This document shows positions 63,885 to 64,000 of a DNA stretch of 64,000 bases, one piece after another. Location of the stretch: contig OY759261.1 in assembly GCA_963662155.1 (NCBI GenBank), forward strand, positions 38,898,996 through 38,962,995. Direction: 5' to 3'. The notes beneath the pieces are model-generated. The model searched no databases and was not told the DNA's origin. It saw only the letters and a list, made by a program, of their open reading frames with translations. Numbering within the stretch: the first letter of the stretch is position 1; the number at the start of each line of letters is the position of its first letter. Origin of the DNA: Lamellibrachia columna (lineage: Eukaryota; Annelida; Polychaeta; Sabellida; Siboglinidae). A program made the position numbers and the translations under genes.

Positions 63885-64000
63885 GTTCAACACGCATCCA
63901 TGAGGACGTACAGGTACACGTTCAGTTGCCCGGCTGCCTCTGCCTGCTTGGTGATCTGGATGGTGATCCCCTCGCTTGCATTCTCGACTCGCCTGTCACT
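63885..64000 (-). pseudogene. Possible major capsid protein C-terminus (partial)
   Basis: Entering from the window edge, the minus strand reads EGITIQITKQAEAAGQLNVY and LYVLMDAC to a stop at about 63,897. A shifted frame continues for a few residues. Ending in a beta-strand-like segment directly upstream of the packaging ATPase is where the major capsid gene lies in many of these elements. Identity rests on position and pattern only. Confidence 0.35.

Larger units (their letters stand above)
62117..64000 (-). mobile_element. Fragment of Maverick/Polinton-like or polinton-like-virus element, runs off the end
   Basis: The minus strand carries a compact series of short reading frames: a protein end at 64,000-63,885, a packaging ATPase at 63,840-63,279, a small membrane protein at 63,278-63,000, and coding-like pieces to 62,117. 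Base composition is richer in GC than the rest of the window. Spacing between frames is near zero (the ATPase end and the next ATG touch at 63,279/63,278), which is viral in style. A FtsK/HerA-type packaging ATPase next to capsid genes is known for Polintons, adintoviruses and polinton-like viruses. Several frameshifts show an old copy. Confidence 0.6.

Overview
The window is animal nuclear DNA, most likely from a marine invertebrate. I cannot fix the phylum; a lophotrochozoan or an invertebrate deuterostome would both fit. The evidence is intron-split exons with GT/AG borders, several families of decayed LINE, a tRNA-derived SINE, a tyrosine-recombinase retrotransposon, very long TA, CA and GA microsatellites, and stacked minisatellites. 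Nothing looks bacterial, and most long open frames are microsatellite artefacts or retroelement pieces.

Layout. 0.3-2.2 kb: two related SINE-like copies around a LINE reverse transcriptase fragment. 3.1-3.9 kb: a GA-rich tract. 5.5-5.8 and 8.5-8.8 kb: long TA tracts, the second ending in nested palindromes. 8.27 kb: a fragment resembling the first exon of the gene at 45.9 kb. 9.4-10.2 kb: LINE endonuclease remnant. 10.5-14.0 kb: three copies of one dispersed repeat. 14.0-14.6 kb: a 26-bp minisatellite. 16.7-39.0 kb: a nested satellite whose 1.5-1.9 kb unit contains the 3' end of a LINE. Ten truncated copies precede one near-full-length LINE (33.2-38.0 kb) with an intact ORF1 and a broken ORF2. 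39.0-43.65 kb: 62-bp and 44-bp satellites.

45.9-53.1 kb holds the one host gene I can assemble. It has six exons with matching intron phases: signal peptide, thrombospondin type 1 domain, EGF domain, short stalk, transmembrane segment and a short tail with an ITIM-like LTYSNL motif. An in-frame TGA interrupts the transmembrane segment. The EGF exon, its upstream intron and a LINE lying in that intron occur again in inverted orientation at 54.5-56.95 kb, flanking the 3' half of the gene. In the inverted copy a 90-bp piece of the LINE has expanded to about 11 copies.

57.2-62.0 kb is a decayed tyrosine-recombinase (DIRS/Ngaro-type) retrotransposon with an SGNH-hydrolase frame, gag with zinc knuckles, RT, RNase H and recombinase, followed by a 31-bp minisatellite. 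62.1-64.0 kb, on the minus strand, is a broken piece of a Maverick/Polinton-like or polinton-like-virus element with a packaging-ATPase remnant; it runs off the window end. Coordinates of repeats and decayed elements are by-eye estimates. Exon borders and the stop codons listed were counted from the sequence.
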